Positions 26,634-36,415 of a stretch of 64,000 bases of DNA are shown one piece after another; positions within the stretch are counted from its first letter, which is position 1, and each line of letters begins with the position of its first letter. The position numbers and the translations under genes are program-made. The stretch comes from Pseudoselenomonas ruminantium (GTDB lineage Bacteria; Bacillota; Negativicutes; Selenomonadales; Selenomonadaceae): assembly GCF_900142515.1 (NCBI RefSeq), contig NZ_FRBC01000007.1, positions 60,935 to 124,934 of the forward strand, given 5' to 3'. The notes under the pieces are model-generated. The model did not search any database and had not been told where the DNA came from. It saw only the letters and a list, made by a program, of their open reading frames with translations.

Positions 26634-26812
26634 GTTCGGTCCCTCTTTCTAACCAACGCGTACACTTTTTCTAATCTCGACTTCCACTGTATCAAGTATC
26701 ATATTCCCACAAAGTAAAAAGTGCACAGTTACATAGTTCTCCAATCAGGTGAAAAATCCTCTATTCTTATATCGAATATTTTGCCCAAGTTCTTAAGACT
26801 GCTAACCTTTTG

Positions 26813-27562
26813 TCAATAAATTTTCTTTTGCAGCCATAACTGGGCCTTCCTGTGCCAACCTCCCTTATCCAAATAATAAACATCCTGAAGCCCCACCTTC
26901 AAGTTGTTGTGTTTTATAAAAACCATGAACAACCGTTCAGATATAAAACCAAAGACACGCTTCTGATAATCATCATAGTCCGAGATATCAATCCGCTGTT
27001 CCAAAGTAAATAAGATATTGAACAACCATTCACAATAATTATTGAATATATCTTTTCTGGTACAGAACATATTCAAATAATACGTTTCCGAACCAGCCAT
27101 AACCTCATCAAATGTCTTTTTGTACTCAGGATAAAGCTCTGCAATGATTTCGCCTGTCTTTATCATATCTTCCGCATGATGGGCCTGAGCGTAACGCTCA
27201 AAGACAGATGGCTCACAACGAGTGAACTTTGGCACCATTATATCACATTTTTCCATGGCTTTGGCATAATCTTTATGATTGAAGATATGCAAGCTCATGC
27301 CCAGAATCCGCCGAATAAAGTAACGACGGTAGTGACAGAGGCCTATGTACTCGCAATCCAGATTCTTCCAAGCCCAGTACAATCCTGTCAGCTCACAGAA
27401 ATTCGGATTCTTCGCAGAGATATTGTCCCCCACATCATCCCGAAGCTGTGCCCAGTCCGCTTCCCGGCCCCTGGCCCCCACATACAGTGAATGATACGCT
27501 TTATCCTTGGGACGCCAATACGGTTTATGCATGGCAATCAAAATTTTTATATCCATCAACAT
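26813..27562 (-). CDS. DUF4422 family glycosyltransferase
   Basis: This protein of about 249 residues matches DUF4422 (GT_capsule-like), with KILIAMHKPYW at the start, LTGLYWAWKN, IGLCHYRRYF and FISERLFMVF. Members are encoded in capsule and O-antigen loci and are thought to transfer sugars in the cytoplasm. I start it at the ATG at 27562, behind GAGAG; a GTG two codons earlier lies inside that site. It is the last gene of the minus-strand polysaccharide operon, ten bases behind a GT8 gene. Confidence 0.82.
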   Translation of the reverse strand: MLMDIKILIAMHKPYWRPKDKAYHSLYVGARGREADWAQLRDDVGDNISAKNPNFCELTGLYWAWKNLDCEYIGLCHYRRYFIRRILGMSLHIFNHKDYAKAMEKCDIMVPKFTRCEPSVFERYAQAHHAEDMIKTGEIIAELYPEYKKTFDEVMAGSETYYLNMFCTRKDIFNNYCEWLFNILFTLEQRIDISDYDDYQKRVFGFISERLFMVFIKHNNLKVGLQDVYYLDKGGWHRKAQLWLQKKIY

Positions 27563-27572
27563 GCCCACTCTC

Positions 27573-28550
27573 TCAATTTTTTATTTTTTGTGCAATATAT
27601 TTAATCTGCCAAATAAGCCACTTGCCATAATTTCCCAGACGAGCATACTTACGAGACATAAAACGATATTCTATAGGCTTAACCGGCGGTTGCATCTGTT
27701 CATCAGTCCAAAAAGATTGTTCTTTAACTTCTGCAAATGGCGAGCAGGATGCTGCAGAATAGTAAAACTCTTTCCACGGCTTTGGCGAACCGCTATAATG
27801 AATCAATGCAGTATCAGCCGGATAAGTATCAGCCGGATTATTACGAGTGTTATACTTGACCGGCAGCCAATACACCTTATTGGCGAACAATACATTCAAT
27901 ACATCCTGATCCTGGGCATGCACATATTTTTCAGGGTCATCATCCAGCATCTTCATAGCATTCTCGGTAATATTCATATCTTGCCATTTCTGCAAGTCCA
28001 AAAGCATGATTCCCGCATTGAAATACCCATCACCAGAATGTCCTATCCTGCGGCTATATTCATCACGGTCTTTATTCTGTAAATAAGTCGGATCTGGCAC
28101 AGCGGCTATTGCCTTCTCACCTAAATCCATTTGAAACAAATCATCTAACGACCCCTGACAGATAACATCTGCATCCACATATAACATCCGCGAACAACGT
28201 GCCATAAGAACATCCGCGGCCAGAAAGCGAAAATATACCGCCACAGACCAATCTCCACGAATAGGGAATTTTTTAAAACCTGAAGCATCCACATAATAAA
28301 TCGTCAACGGCACAGAAAATTTTTCTACCGTACTAATAAGCCGCTCTTTTTCTCCGGGATTAAATTCATCTATAAATACATAAATATGGATATTTTCATT
28401 ATGCATCAGCACAGATGTGACCGCAACTCCTAATGGAAGAGTAAAGCTTTTATCAACAGTAAATACTACGTCATAATGATTATCTCTACTTTCTCCTTTA
28501 CACCCAATTTGTTCTTCACAACTTATCATATTTTCTAATATAATACTCAC
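27573..28550 (-). CDS. GT8 family glycosyltransferase (LgtC-like)
   Basis: The 325-residue protein has the GT8 layout: YDVVFTVDKSF near residue 27, the metal-binding DxD in MLYVDADVICQGSL (about 124), GYFNAGIMLLDL, and the late LIHYSGSPKPWKE. GT8 enzymes add galactose or glucose to LPS core or other polysaccharide with retention of configuration. The start is unclear: the GTG at 28550 lies inside GGGAGGTGAG, and the ATG at 28529 has no site. The DNA is much more AT-rich than the housekeeping genes to the left. Confidence 0.85.
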   Translation of the reverse strand: MSIILENMISCEEQIGCKGESRDNHYDVVFTVDKSFTLPLGVAVTSVLMHNENIHIYVFIDEFNPGEKERLISTVEKFSVPLTIYYVDASGFKKFPIRGDWSVAVYFRFLAADVLMARCSRMLYVDADVICQGSLDDLFQMDLGEKAIAAVPDPTYLQNKDRDEYSRRIGHSGDGYFNAGIMLLDLQKWQDMNITENAMKMLDDDPEKYVHAQDQDVLNVLFANKVYWLPVKYNTRNNPADTYPADTALIHYSGSPKPWKEFYYSAASCSPFAEVKEQSFWTDEQMQPPVKPIEYRFMSRKYARLGNYGKWLIWQIKYIAQKIKN

Positions 28551-28571
28551 CTCCCAAGTGATGACTCAAAC

Positions 28572-29450
28572 TTAGATAGAGCGAAACTTTTTGTATATAC
28601 GAGTTAATGTATCACCCAAAATCATTGCCCGCCTAACCCTCTTAGACATTTTGATATCAGGATAAGAATTTCTAGCTATTTCAACATACCGTTTCATCTC
28701 TGAAAAATCATCCAAATTATAACTTATCGTTGCCAATTCTGCATATATATTCTTTTTTGTATATTCATCTACTTTTCTATTCAAATTCTCCTCAAGCACT
28801 TTTCTTTTCCATTTCAGAACTTCCCGACCACGGGTTGCACTGAGGCTTCCGGGGTGCAATCTAGCTTCGTATATAGATTGTCTTACAGGCAATACATCAT
28901 AGGAATCTGCAATTCTTAACCAATAATCATAATCCTCAATGAGAAATTTATTTTCATCATAATAGCCTATTTTATCAATAACCTCTCTTTTATAAAGAAA
29001 GGCAAATCCAATAATATTTTCCCAATACAATTCCCTTACATCTTCAGGGATATTACATGTTTGAACTTTATTTCCCGCTTCATCTATTCTGTCATACTCA
29101 GCAAATACCAGCCCCGTATCCGTCGGTCCATGCTCCATTGCATTCATCATAACCGACAATGCATTTGATTTGAATAGATTATCATCAGATGTCCATGTTA
29201 TATATTCACCTTTAGCGTTTCGCATACCAACATTCAACGAAGCTGGTAATTTCTTATTAACCTCATTGCGAATATATCTTATACGTGCATCTGTCTTTGC
29301 CAGTTCTTTAACTATCTCTCCTGTATTATCTGGTGAACAATCATCAACAACAATAAGTTCCCATTCTTGATAATCCTGTTCTATAACACTTTTTATCGAT
29401 TTCAAGAGCCATTTAGCCCTATTATATGTAGGTAGTATTACAGATATCAT
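28572..29450 (-). CDS. GT2 family glycosyltransferase
   Basis: The 292-residue protein begins MISVILPTYNRAKWLLKSI, the typical GT2 opening, and carries VVDDCSPDNTGE and the metal site WTSDDN, then FLIEDYDYWLRIA. It is a GT-A fold, nucleotide-sugar-dependent transferase acting at the cytoplasmic membrane. I start it at 29450, where AAGGAG is ten bases upstream; the ATG at 29459 is too near. The donor and acceptor cannot be read from the sequence. Confidence 0.88.
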   Translation of the reverse strand: MISVILPTYNRAKWLLKSIKSVIEQDYQEWELIVVDDCSPDNTGEIVKELAKTDARIRYIRNEVNKKLPASLNVGMRNAKGEYITWTSDDNLFKSNALSVMMNAMEHGPTDTGLVFAEYDRIDEAGNKVQTCNIPEDVRELYWENIIGFAFLYKREVIDKIGYYDENKFLIEDYDYWLRIADSYDVLPVRQSIYEARLHPGSLSATRGREVLKWKRKVLEENLNRKVDEYTKKNIYAELATISYNLDDFSEMKRYVEIARNSYPDIKMSKRVRRAMILGDTLTRIYKKFRSI

Positions 29451-29514
29451 TAGCAGCATACTCCTTATAATCCAATATATATTGACATAAACTTACCCGA
29501 CTAAGCACACAACA

Positions 29515-30249
29515 TCAAACTTCTCTCTTTATAAATCTATCTTGTACCCAAAAAGAATCCGACTGATTGTAATGACGCTCAAAGTGCATTAAAGAAAAGC
29601 CGTTTCGCTCCAATATATCTACAATATCCGGCCACAGTTTTTCATCCTCGTAGCAATTATTATGTTCAGCTTCTATTTGAATAGCATTGACGTCTTTTAG
29701 TCTATCGCCAAAACCATCCAACGCTTCCCAGTTAACCCCTTCTACATCAATCTTGCAAAAATCAATATGACTAATACCGAGTTTATCCATCATATAATCC
29801 ATACGCACAGCTTTTACTTCAGTGGTTTTATCAAATGAAAAAACCAGACTTTTCTTCATCGTTGACACACCTGTATTAGCATCATTATCTGTATCAACTA
29901 AATTCAATTCTATAATTTTACTTTCGTTAAAAATAGCGAGATTATATATATTAAACTTATAAAAACTCTTGATTGCATCGGCAATTTTAGGATGCGCTTC
30001 AAACACATATACATCCATCGGTTTCAAATCAAAATTATGTCTTATTCGTTCTGCATCCTGCGCATAATTGGCTCCTAATTCAAAAACATTTTTCACTTGT
30101 AGCGTAGTATTGTTTTTTATAATATCGCAGTATATATCCATACTACGACCATCACTAGCCGGACGAACACCTGCATCCTTATACATTTTTATTATCTGCT
30201 TTTGATATCTTGACTCCTTAAATTTATCCAAGTGACGTTTAATACTCAT
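29515..30249 (-). CDS. FkbM family methyltransferase
   Basis: The 244-residue protein has the SAM-binding strand VFELGANYAQDAERI (about 56), VYVFEAHPKI, and the family motif HIDFCKIDVEGVNWEAL (about 160). FkbM-type enzymes O-methylate sugars or small molecules; in this locus the target is most likely a residue of the surface polysaccharide. It lies between a GT2 gene and the large two-domain transferase gene and shares their AT-rich base use. Confidence 0.88.
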   Translation of the reverse strand: MSIKRHLDKFKESRYQKQIIKMYKDAGVRPASDGRSMDIYCDIIKNNTTLQVKNVFELGANYAQDAERIRHNFDLKPMDVYVFEAHPKIADAIKSFYKFNIYNLAIFNESKIIELNLVDTDNDANTGVSTMKKSLVFSFDKTTEVKAVRMDYMMDKLGISHIDFCKIDVEGVNWEALDGFGDRLKDVNAIQIEAEHNNCYEDEKLWPDIVDILERNGFSLMHFERHYNQSDSFWVQDRFIKREV

Positions 30250-30271
30250 ATCATCATCTCCATTATAAAAA

Positions 30272-32269
30272 CTATTTCACAATTTTATTAACACATTTTC
30301 CAATTAATCGCAACACATTCTCCCAAAATGTCTCACACGCCTCCCCTCTATGCCAATTTGAATTTAAAATCAAGCCAACATACGACCTAGCCCAATCGTC
30401 TGCATTTTGATTTTTAATAATAGATAGCATATACTCTCTTTCTGTATGAAAACATTTAAATAGAGGTTCTATTTCGTAAATATCTATATCATTAAATTTT
30501 TGTAAAGCAGCATTATACCACGTAAATTCAAATGGTGAATAAGTTATAGCTTTCGCATAATCAAAATCATGTTCAAGTAAATAGTGTTTTAAATGTGTCA
30601 AAACCTTATTATTCATAATCTGAAAGCCATGGCACGTCTTATATATATCGCCATCATAGTGCATAAAATCAAAAATATCCTTTATTTTCCTATATCTATA
30701 ATCCCAATATTTTTGATAATTTAATTCGCATGATAAATCCTTATCCTGCACCAATACGCTATATGGTGTTTTCGCATCATACATAAAATCACTATAGTAG
30801 AAATCTCGTATAAATTCGCTATCAGAATCTATGCAGCAGTAATTATCATATGACGATATTTCCCAAAAACTTAATTTACAAATCTCTTGATTAATATATC
30901 CTTTACTTAAACCATCCTCTCCTCTTGCAACCATGTAGTTAGACGCATATGATTCATCAGTTATTATTTCCACTGTATCAGATGCATACTTTTTAAATAG
31001 TGACAATTCCTTTTCCGGGCACGAAACAAACATTCTCACATCTTGCAGATTATGCTTATGGAACGATTCTAGCATATTAGAAAAACGAGCCAGATCATCG
31101 CGATATGTCTTGCAAAAAAAAGCAAAACTATATTCAGTAAGATTAATAGGTAGTGTTGTTACCGAACCACATGTATTTTTAGATACCGAAGTGTGCAAAT
31201 TATCTAATGAAACAGCAATAGCCTCATCTCTATATTCACGCATTGCTAAGCACATTTTTGAATACTTATCTGTATTTAGGTATGGAATTTTATTAATAGC
31301 TTCGCATAGATTATTATTCGAAAAAGTAACAACAGCATTTGGGGGTAACTGAAAAGCTTTAGTTAATTTATCATTTATAAAACAGGGTTTACCAAAAGCT
31401 AATGCCAACTGTTTAGATCCAGAAGTCTTTCCATTTAAAAAATCTTGATTCTCCTCTTTATCCATGTCTATAGCTATTAGAACATAATCTGTGTCTATCA
31501 AACATTTGAACATTTCCTGAAAACTCAGTTTACCTAAAAAGTTTATTTTTCGAAGTGCAGACAATGATTCATTATGGTATTTTATCCCCTTCCCAGTAAT
31601 TAATCTAACTTTATTTTTTATATAATGATCAACATGTTTCCATATTAATCTATTTTTCTTTTCAGAACTGATATTATTTATACGAAAATCTAAATCACGC
31701 GCATTAGAATTTGCTATCCCCATTTCAGCAATCCAGCTTTTATTAGTATTACCTATCATTAACAATCTAGTTGTAGATATATTCTCTTTTTTATCATTTG
31801 AAAATTCGCCAAAATAACATCCTGCTAGCAAAGGAACATCATAACCACGAATTGAATAAGATGTTAAACCAAATATTCTTTTTTCTCTCAATAAGTCATC
31901 ATCTTTAAAGTTGATCATAGACGGATTATGATATATCCCCATTATTCCGTATTTACTTGCAGGATATCCGCCCAAATAATCCAGCAAACGTTCACGCTTA
32001 CCATCATGCCAGTATTCGAGGCTATTAAAAAAAACGAAATCATATTCAGCTATTTCCGGCTGAAAAAGAATCCTTTTTAGCATATTGCCACTATAAGTTA
32101 TAAAACGTACTTTATACTTTTTGGGAAATGACAAGAATAAATCGTCCGATTGAAAATTCTCTCGTGTCAAGATTGTTATATCATAATTTAAACGGGCAAA
32201 ATAATATGCTACACTAGGCAGAACTTCATAATGGTATGGATGTGGTTCGACAATCAACACTTTCGACAT
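30272..32269 (-). CDS. Two-domain glycosyltransferase (GT-B-like N-terminus, DUF6492-like C-terminus)
   Basis: The 665-residue protein appears to be a fusion. Residues about 1-350 begin SKVLIVEPHPYHYEVLPSV and have the layout of CgeB-like GT-B transferases, with GKTSGSKQLALAFGKPCF as the likely nucleotide-sugar site. Residues about 375-640 contain YSFAFFCKTYRDDLARFSNM, a DxD-like CCIDSDSEFI, and HGFQIMNNKVL, resembling DUF6492, a GT-A-like family. Such fusions can add two successive sugars. Very AT-rich codons set it apart from the backbone. The linkage formed is unknown. Confidence 0.72.
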   Translation of the reverse strand: MSKVLIVEPHPYHYEVLPSVAYYFARLNYDITILTRENFQSDDLFLSFPKKYKVRFITYSGNMLKRILFQPEIAEYDFVFFNSLEYWHDGKRERLLDYLGGYPASKYGIMGIYHNPSMINFKDDDLLREKRIFGLTSYSIRGYDVPLLAGCYFGEFSNDKKENISTTRLLMIGNTNKSWIAEMGIANSNARDLDFRINNISSEKKNRLIWKHVDHYIKNKVRLITGKGIKYHNESLSALRKINFLGKLSFQEMFKCLIDTDYVLIAIDMDKEENQDFLNGKTSGSKQLALAFGKPCFINDKLTKAFQLPPNAVVTFSNNNLCEAINKIPYLNTDKYSKMCLAMREYRDEAIAVSLDNLHTSVSKNTCGSVTTLPINLTEYSFAFFCKTYRDDLARFSNMLESFHKHNLQDVRMFVSCPEKELSLFKKYASDTVEIITDESYASNYMVARGEDGLSKGYINQEICKLSFWEISSYDNYCCIDSDSEFIRDFYYSDFMYDAKTPYSVLVQDKDLSCELNYQKYWDYRYRKIKDIFDFMHYDGDIYKTCHGFQIMNNKVLTHLKHYLLEHDFDYAKAITYSPFEFTWYNAALQKFNDIDIYEIEPLFKCFHTEREYMLSIIKNQNADDWARSYVGLILNSNWHRGEACETFWENVLRLIGKCVNKIVK

Positions 32270-32338
32270 ACATTACCCTCCCAACTTATCAAAGTAATAA
32301 TTTCGCATAATAACATCATAATCAACAACATCACTGTA

Positions 32339-33694
32339 TTATTTACTAATCAGCGTCAGTAAATCTTCGGTTACATGCTTTAGTAGAGCATTATTATGCC
32401 GAGTTTCCACATTCAATCTAAGCAATGATTCCGTATTAGATTTTCGTAAATTAAATCGCCATTCCTCTAATTCAACAGATAGACCATCAATCTTTGTTAT
32501 ATTCCCCTTTGTTCTAAATTCTGCCTCAATTCGTTCTAACACCTCATCAGGATTTGCACTCTTTATATTTATTTCACCTGAAATAGGATAACGTCGAATT
32601 CTTTCTTTCATCATATCTGAAAACGACTTACCTTTAACTTTAGATAACAGGTTTAACACTAAAAGCCAGGGAATCATACCGCTATCACAATAGGAGAAAT
32701 CCTTAAAATAATGGTGGGCACTCATTTCTCCTCCATAAACAGCATCTTCCTTACGCATTGTATCCTTGATAAATGCATGGCCACTTTTAGACATTATAGA
32801 TATGCCACCATTCTTTTTTACTACTTCTTCAGTATTCCAAGTAAGACGTGGATCATAGATAATCCTTCCCCCCGGTTCTTTTTGTAAAAAAAACTCTGCT
32901 AAGAAGCCTACTAGATAGTAGCTTTCAATGAAATTACCATTTTCATCAAACATGAAGCATCGGTCAAAATCCCCATCCCAAGCTACTCCAACATCAGCTT
33001 GAGATGCCACTACTGCATTTGCCGTTGCATCTCGGTTTTCAACCAATAGTGGATTAGGAACACCATTAGGAAACCGCCCATCTGGTTTATGATGAATTTT
33101 CACAAATTCAAAAGGCAAATATTTCTCCATAACATCCAGAATTGGTCCAGCTGCGCCATTCCCCGAATTGATTACAACTTTAAAAGGTTTTATTTCTTTT
33201 ATATCAACATATGATAGAATATACTTTACATATTCCTCTGTTATATCGATTTTTTTCACATTACCAACGGGTTCAGTCTTAGTTGGCAACTTTGCATCAA
33301 AAACCTGTGCTTTCAATTTCTTAAGACCTGTATCTCTTGAAATTGGCTGGGCATTTTGGCTCACAAGTTTCATACCATTATATTCCTTCGGATTATGGCT
33401 AGCAGTAACCATAATCCCTCCATCAAGCCCCAAATGTACCGTGGCAAAATAGATCATTTCTGTTCCACATTGCCCGATGTCAACTACATCACATCCCGAT
33501 TCAGTCAAGCCTTTCATTAAAGCTGTTTTCAAAGCCGGCCCAGACAGTCTAATGTCGTTTCCTATTACAACTTTTTTCGCTTTAAACAAAATAGGAAAGA
33601 ACCTACCAATACGATACGCTATTTCCTTATTAATTGTCTGCGGATAAATACCTCGTATATCATATTCACCAAAAGCATCTATGCAATAACTCAT
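32339..33694 (-). CDS. manB: Phosphomannomutase/phosphoglucomutase
   Basis: The 451-residue enzyme interconverts mannose-6-phosphate and mannose-1-phosphate (or the glucose pair). It shows the phosphoserine loop VTASHNPKEYNG (about 98), the metal loop AWDGDFDRCFM (about 240), a sugar-binding GGEMSAHHYF and the C-terminal phosphate-binding region. The start at 33694 has AGGA eight bases upstream; the earlier in-frame codon at 33709 lies inside that site. It is followed in the pathway by the adjacent manC, so the locus makes GDP-mannose for its polysaccharide. Confidence 0.93.
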   Translation of the reverse strand: MSYCIDAFGEYDIRGIYPQTINKEIAYRIGRFFPILFKAKKVVIGNDIRLSGPALKTALMKGLTESGCDVVDIGQCGTEMIYFATVHLGLDGGIMVTASHNPKEYNGMKLVSQNAQPISRDTGLKKLKAQVFDAKLPTKTEPVGNVKKIDITEEYVKYILSYVDIKEIKPFKVVINSGNGAAGPILDVMEKYLPFEFVKIHHKPDGRFPNGVPNPLLVENRDATANAVVASQADVGVAWDGDFDRCFMFDENGNFIESYYLVGFLAEFFLQKEPGGRIIYDPRLTWNTEEVVKKNGGISIMSKSGHAFIKDTMRKEDAVYGGEMSAHHYFKDFSYCDSGMIPWLLVLNLLSKVKGKSFSDMMKERIRRYPISGEINIKSANPDEVLERIEAEFRTKGNITKIDGLSVELEEWRFNLRKSNTESLLRLNVETRHNNALLKHVTEDLLTLISK

Positions 33695-33720
33695 AAAATT
33701 ATTCCTCACAACATCTACGA

Positions 33721-35091
33721 TTATCTGTCAGCAAATCTTACAATGTCTTCTTCACTTATGTAAGTACCATTTTGGATTTCAATCAATTCCAAAGGAATTT
33801 TTCCTGGATTAGAAAGACGATGTTTTACAGTTTGAGGAATAAACACAGATTCTTCCTCATGAATGAACATATGTTCTTCCCCTCGTACCACCTCGGCTGT
33901 ACCACATAATATCACCCAATGTTCTGTTCGATGGTAATGCATCTGCAACGACAACGATTTTCCAGGCATAATCCGAACTTTTTTCATACGATATCCTGGT
34001 CCTTGTCCAATTATAGAAGACGTCCCCCAAGCATGGAAAATAGTAGTATGTTCATCAGCTTCCTTTCGATGCATGCCTTTAAGCTTATCCACCACATTTT
34101 TTACCTTTTGAGATTCCCCTTTTTTAGCCACAACGATAACATCATCTGTTTCTACTAGTAATAAATCATCAAAACCAATACCAACAATCAGTCGATCGCG
34201 CCCCATAATCAGTGAATCTTTGCAATCAAGAGCCAAAACATCTCCCTTAACCGCATTGCCATTATCATCTTTTGGTAAAATATCATACATGGCATCCCAA
34301 GATCCAATATCATTCCAATAGCACGATAATTGTATCATGCACACATTCTTCGACTGTTCAAATACAGCATAATCAATAGAAATATCTGGCAAGCTGGCAA
34401 AATCATACAACATATCATCATAACCCTTTTCCATTTGTTGTGCAATTTGCGGCTGATAGGACATCATCTCATGATAAATCGTAGGCAATGAAAATGCAAA
34501 CATCCCAGAATTCCAAAAATAATTTCCAGACGACATATACTTTTGGGCTGTAGCAAAATCAGGTTTCTCTTTAAATGAAACAACTTCTAATATATTATTA
34601 AAAGCCTTCACAGTTTCTATGTAACCATAACCTGTTTCAGGTCGTTCAGCTGGAATTCCAAAAGTAACCAATTTCCCAGCCATTGCCATATTTTCAGCAT
34701 TACGAACACAACTCTGAAACTTATTTATCGGTCGAATCACATGATCTGCAGCGGCCACTAGCAAAACTTCATTTTCATCACAATTAAGCTTTGTTCTACA
34801 GAAAGCTGCCCCCAAGGCAATCGCAGGTGCTGTATTTCGCGACACGGGTTCCAATAAAATATGCACTGCTTCCGCCTTACACTCGCTAAGCTCATTTTGC
34901 ACATGATAAAGATATTTCTGATTCGTAATGATAATAATGTCTTCTGCTGACACAAAAGACATAAATCGCAAAACTGTATGGCTTAGCAACGAACTATCAT
35001 CCTCTAACTTCAGAAACTGTTTTGGATATGACTGGCGTGATAGCGGAAACAGCCGTGAGCCACCACCACCTGCTAAAATTATGACTTTCAA
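33721..35091 (-). CDS. manC: Mannose-1-phosphate guanylyltransferase/mannose-6-phosphate isomerase
   Basis: The 456-residue bifunctional enzyme has an N-terminal nucleotidyltransferase domain opening with ILAGGGGSRLFPLSRQSYPK and including VSFKEKPDF. A C-terminal cupin-like isomerase domain contains PGKSLSLQMHYHRTEHWVIL. It makes GDP-mannose from mannose-1-phosphate and GTP. Together with manB, 26 bases downstream, it supplies mannose units, or GDP-mannose-derived deoxy sugars made elsewhere. It appears to head the AT-rich operon that runs down to 26.8 kb. Confidence 0.95.
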   Translation of the reverse strand: MKVIILAGGGGSRLFPLSRQSYPKQFLKLEDDSSLLSHTVLRFMSFVSAEDIIIITNQKYLYHVQNELSECKAEAVHILLEPVSRNTAPAIALGAAFCRTKLNCDENEVLLVAAADHVIRPINKFQSCVRNAENMAMAGKLVTFGIPAERPETGYGYIETVKAFNNILEVVSFKEKPDFATAQKYMSSGNYFWNSGMFAFSLPTIYHEMMSYQPQIAQQMEKGYDDMLYDFASLPDISIDYAVFEQSKNVCMIQLSCYWNDIGSWDAMYDILPKDDNGNAVKGDVLALDCKDSLIMGRDRLIVGIGFDDLLLVETDDVIVVAKKGESQKVKNVVDKLKGMHRKEADEHTTIFHAWGTSSIIGQGPGYRMKKVRIMPGKSLSLQMHYHRTEHWVILCGTAEVVRGEEHMFIHEEESVFIPQTVKHRLSNPGKIPLELIEIQNGTYISEEDIVRFADR

Positions 35092-35214
35092 AATTTAATC
35101 GTCCCTTCTCATTTACAAAATCAAATTATTATTTGGCAGCATCATAAGCAAACGTCTACTTGCAAGTAAAAAGCAAAAAACATATCATCAAAAACATCAT
35201 CACACTAAAGGCTT

Positions 35215-36021
35215 TTAATCATCTAATTTATTCAACAACCTTAACATAACCACATTACCATCTTTATTATATACTACAAATTTTAAAATAAAAAAAATCA
35301 GATTATAATTTCCTTCATTTTTTTCATTAAATCTACGTACTTGCGTATATTTATTCGCAAGCATATACCACCCTTTATCAGACAACAATTTTGCTGCATT
35401 ATTATAGCCATTAGGGCACTTTCTGAATCTGCCCTCACTTTTTCTAATAATCCGTTTATTTTTTTGTGCTTTCCCGATACCAAGCTTATACAAAAGGTCA
35501 TATATCGCATGTTCTTCAGTATCTTCTGCCACGCTTTCCCTTTGTTCAGGAAAAAGCCAACAGCCTACCCACGTCTCTGTGCATATATAAGGTATACATG
35601 GTGCTATATCATCACGTTTTTCTCCGATCCAATCCAGCAGGATCTTCTCTAGTTTTACGCATACTTCATCGTAGCTTTCTTTAATTTTTCCACAAGGAAG
35701 ATTATCAATTACAGGATTCAATTCTCCAATATCACCGTATTTTGCATAAGCAATATCTGCATCTACATGAACAACGATACAGTCAAATTTTCCACCAGCG
35801 CCTTCCGCTATTTGTAGTTTATCATGTAAGTTCTTACATACACGATAAACTCCGCCCCAACCAAAACTTTCATCTTTCTTTTGCATAGACAATTCCTGTG
35901 GTGTAGGTGATATCGGAACAAATAAGAATACTTTATCCGGGAAAGCATTCTTAATGATAGCTTGTATAACACTTATATCTGTAGGGCCTTCAGCGATTAT
36001 ACCAATTCTATATTTAGACAT
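35215..36021 (-). CDS. TOPRIM-like protein (DUF4276/RloB type), partner of the adjacent ATPase
   Basis: The 268-residue protein has the TOPRIM-like features of DUF4276 and RloB proteins: a glutamate in IAEGPTDISV near residue 12, the DxD in VVHVDADIAY near residue 88, and the ETWVGCWLFP segment near residue 147. Proteins of this kind pair with AAA-type ATPases in phage-defence modules and may be nucleases. Its start overlaps the end of the ATPase gene by eight bases, so the two are made together. The module sits between manC and glycosyltransferase genes, which looks like an insertion. Defence function is inferred from architecture only. Confidence 0.72.
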   Translation of the reverse strand: MSKYRIGIIAEGPTDISVIQAIIKNAFPDKVFLFVPISPTPQELSMQKKDESFGWGGVYRVCKNLHDKLQIAEGAGGKFDCIVVHVDADIAYAKYGDIGELNPVIDNLPCGKIKESYDEVCVKLEKILLDWIGEKRDDIAPCIPYICTETWVGCWLFPEQRESVAEDTEEHAIYDLLYKLGIGKAQKNKRIIRKSEGRFRKCPNGYNNAAKLLSDKGWYMLANKYTQVRRFNEKNEGNYNLIFFILKFVVYNKDGNVVMLRLLNKLDD

Positions 36022-36415
36022 TCGGTACGCCCCCTATATACCCGTCCACCCACATCTGGCTTAATGGCATATGGTTTTTCTGTGATATTTCCACTAATTC
36101 TTTTGTTAAATTGATACGCCTAACATCTGTCAATCCATCAGAATCTCTATCTACAACGAACAAAGCCACCCGATTATCCGTTAAATCTAAACTATCTAAG
36201 ACCACTGGATTATGTGCTGTACAAAGAATCTGTTTTTCAGGAATTAGTTCCCAAAACCACGTTTGTAATAACCCCATGATTCTCCTTATTAATCTAGGAT
36301 TTAACGCAGAATCAATATTATCAACCGAAAACACCTTTGGTCCTTTGGGAGACAATGATAACACCAACAGGAATATGACGTAAAGTATTCCCTCACTTGC
36401 ATCTGTAGCCGTCAA
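36014..36415 (-). CDS. AAA ATPase, C-terminal part (Walker B and switch region), out of frame with the N-terminal part
   Basis: This frame encodes about 133 residues containing the Walker B-like VFSVDNIDSALNPRL and the switch region CTAHNPVVLDSLDL of SMC-like AAA_21 ATPases. The usual Walker B glutamate is Asn here, which may be normal for this subgroup. It has only a TTG start at 36415, inside the overlap with the upstream frame. Reading the run of seven A at 36426-36432 with a -1 shift joins the two parts as MKKNYNKLTATDASEGILY, a continuous family-like sequence. The full protein would have about 390 residues. It may be made by frameshifting, be broken, or reflect a sequence error. Confidence 0.75.
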   Translation of the reverse strand: MTATDASEGILYVIFLLVLSLSPKGPKVFSVDNIDSALNPRLIRRIMGLLQTWFWELIPEKQILCTAHNPVVLDSLDLTDNRVALFVVDRDSDGLTDVRRINLTKELVEISQKNHMPLSQMWVDGYIGGVPNV

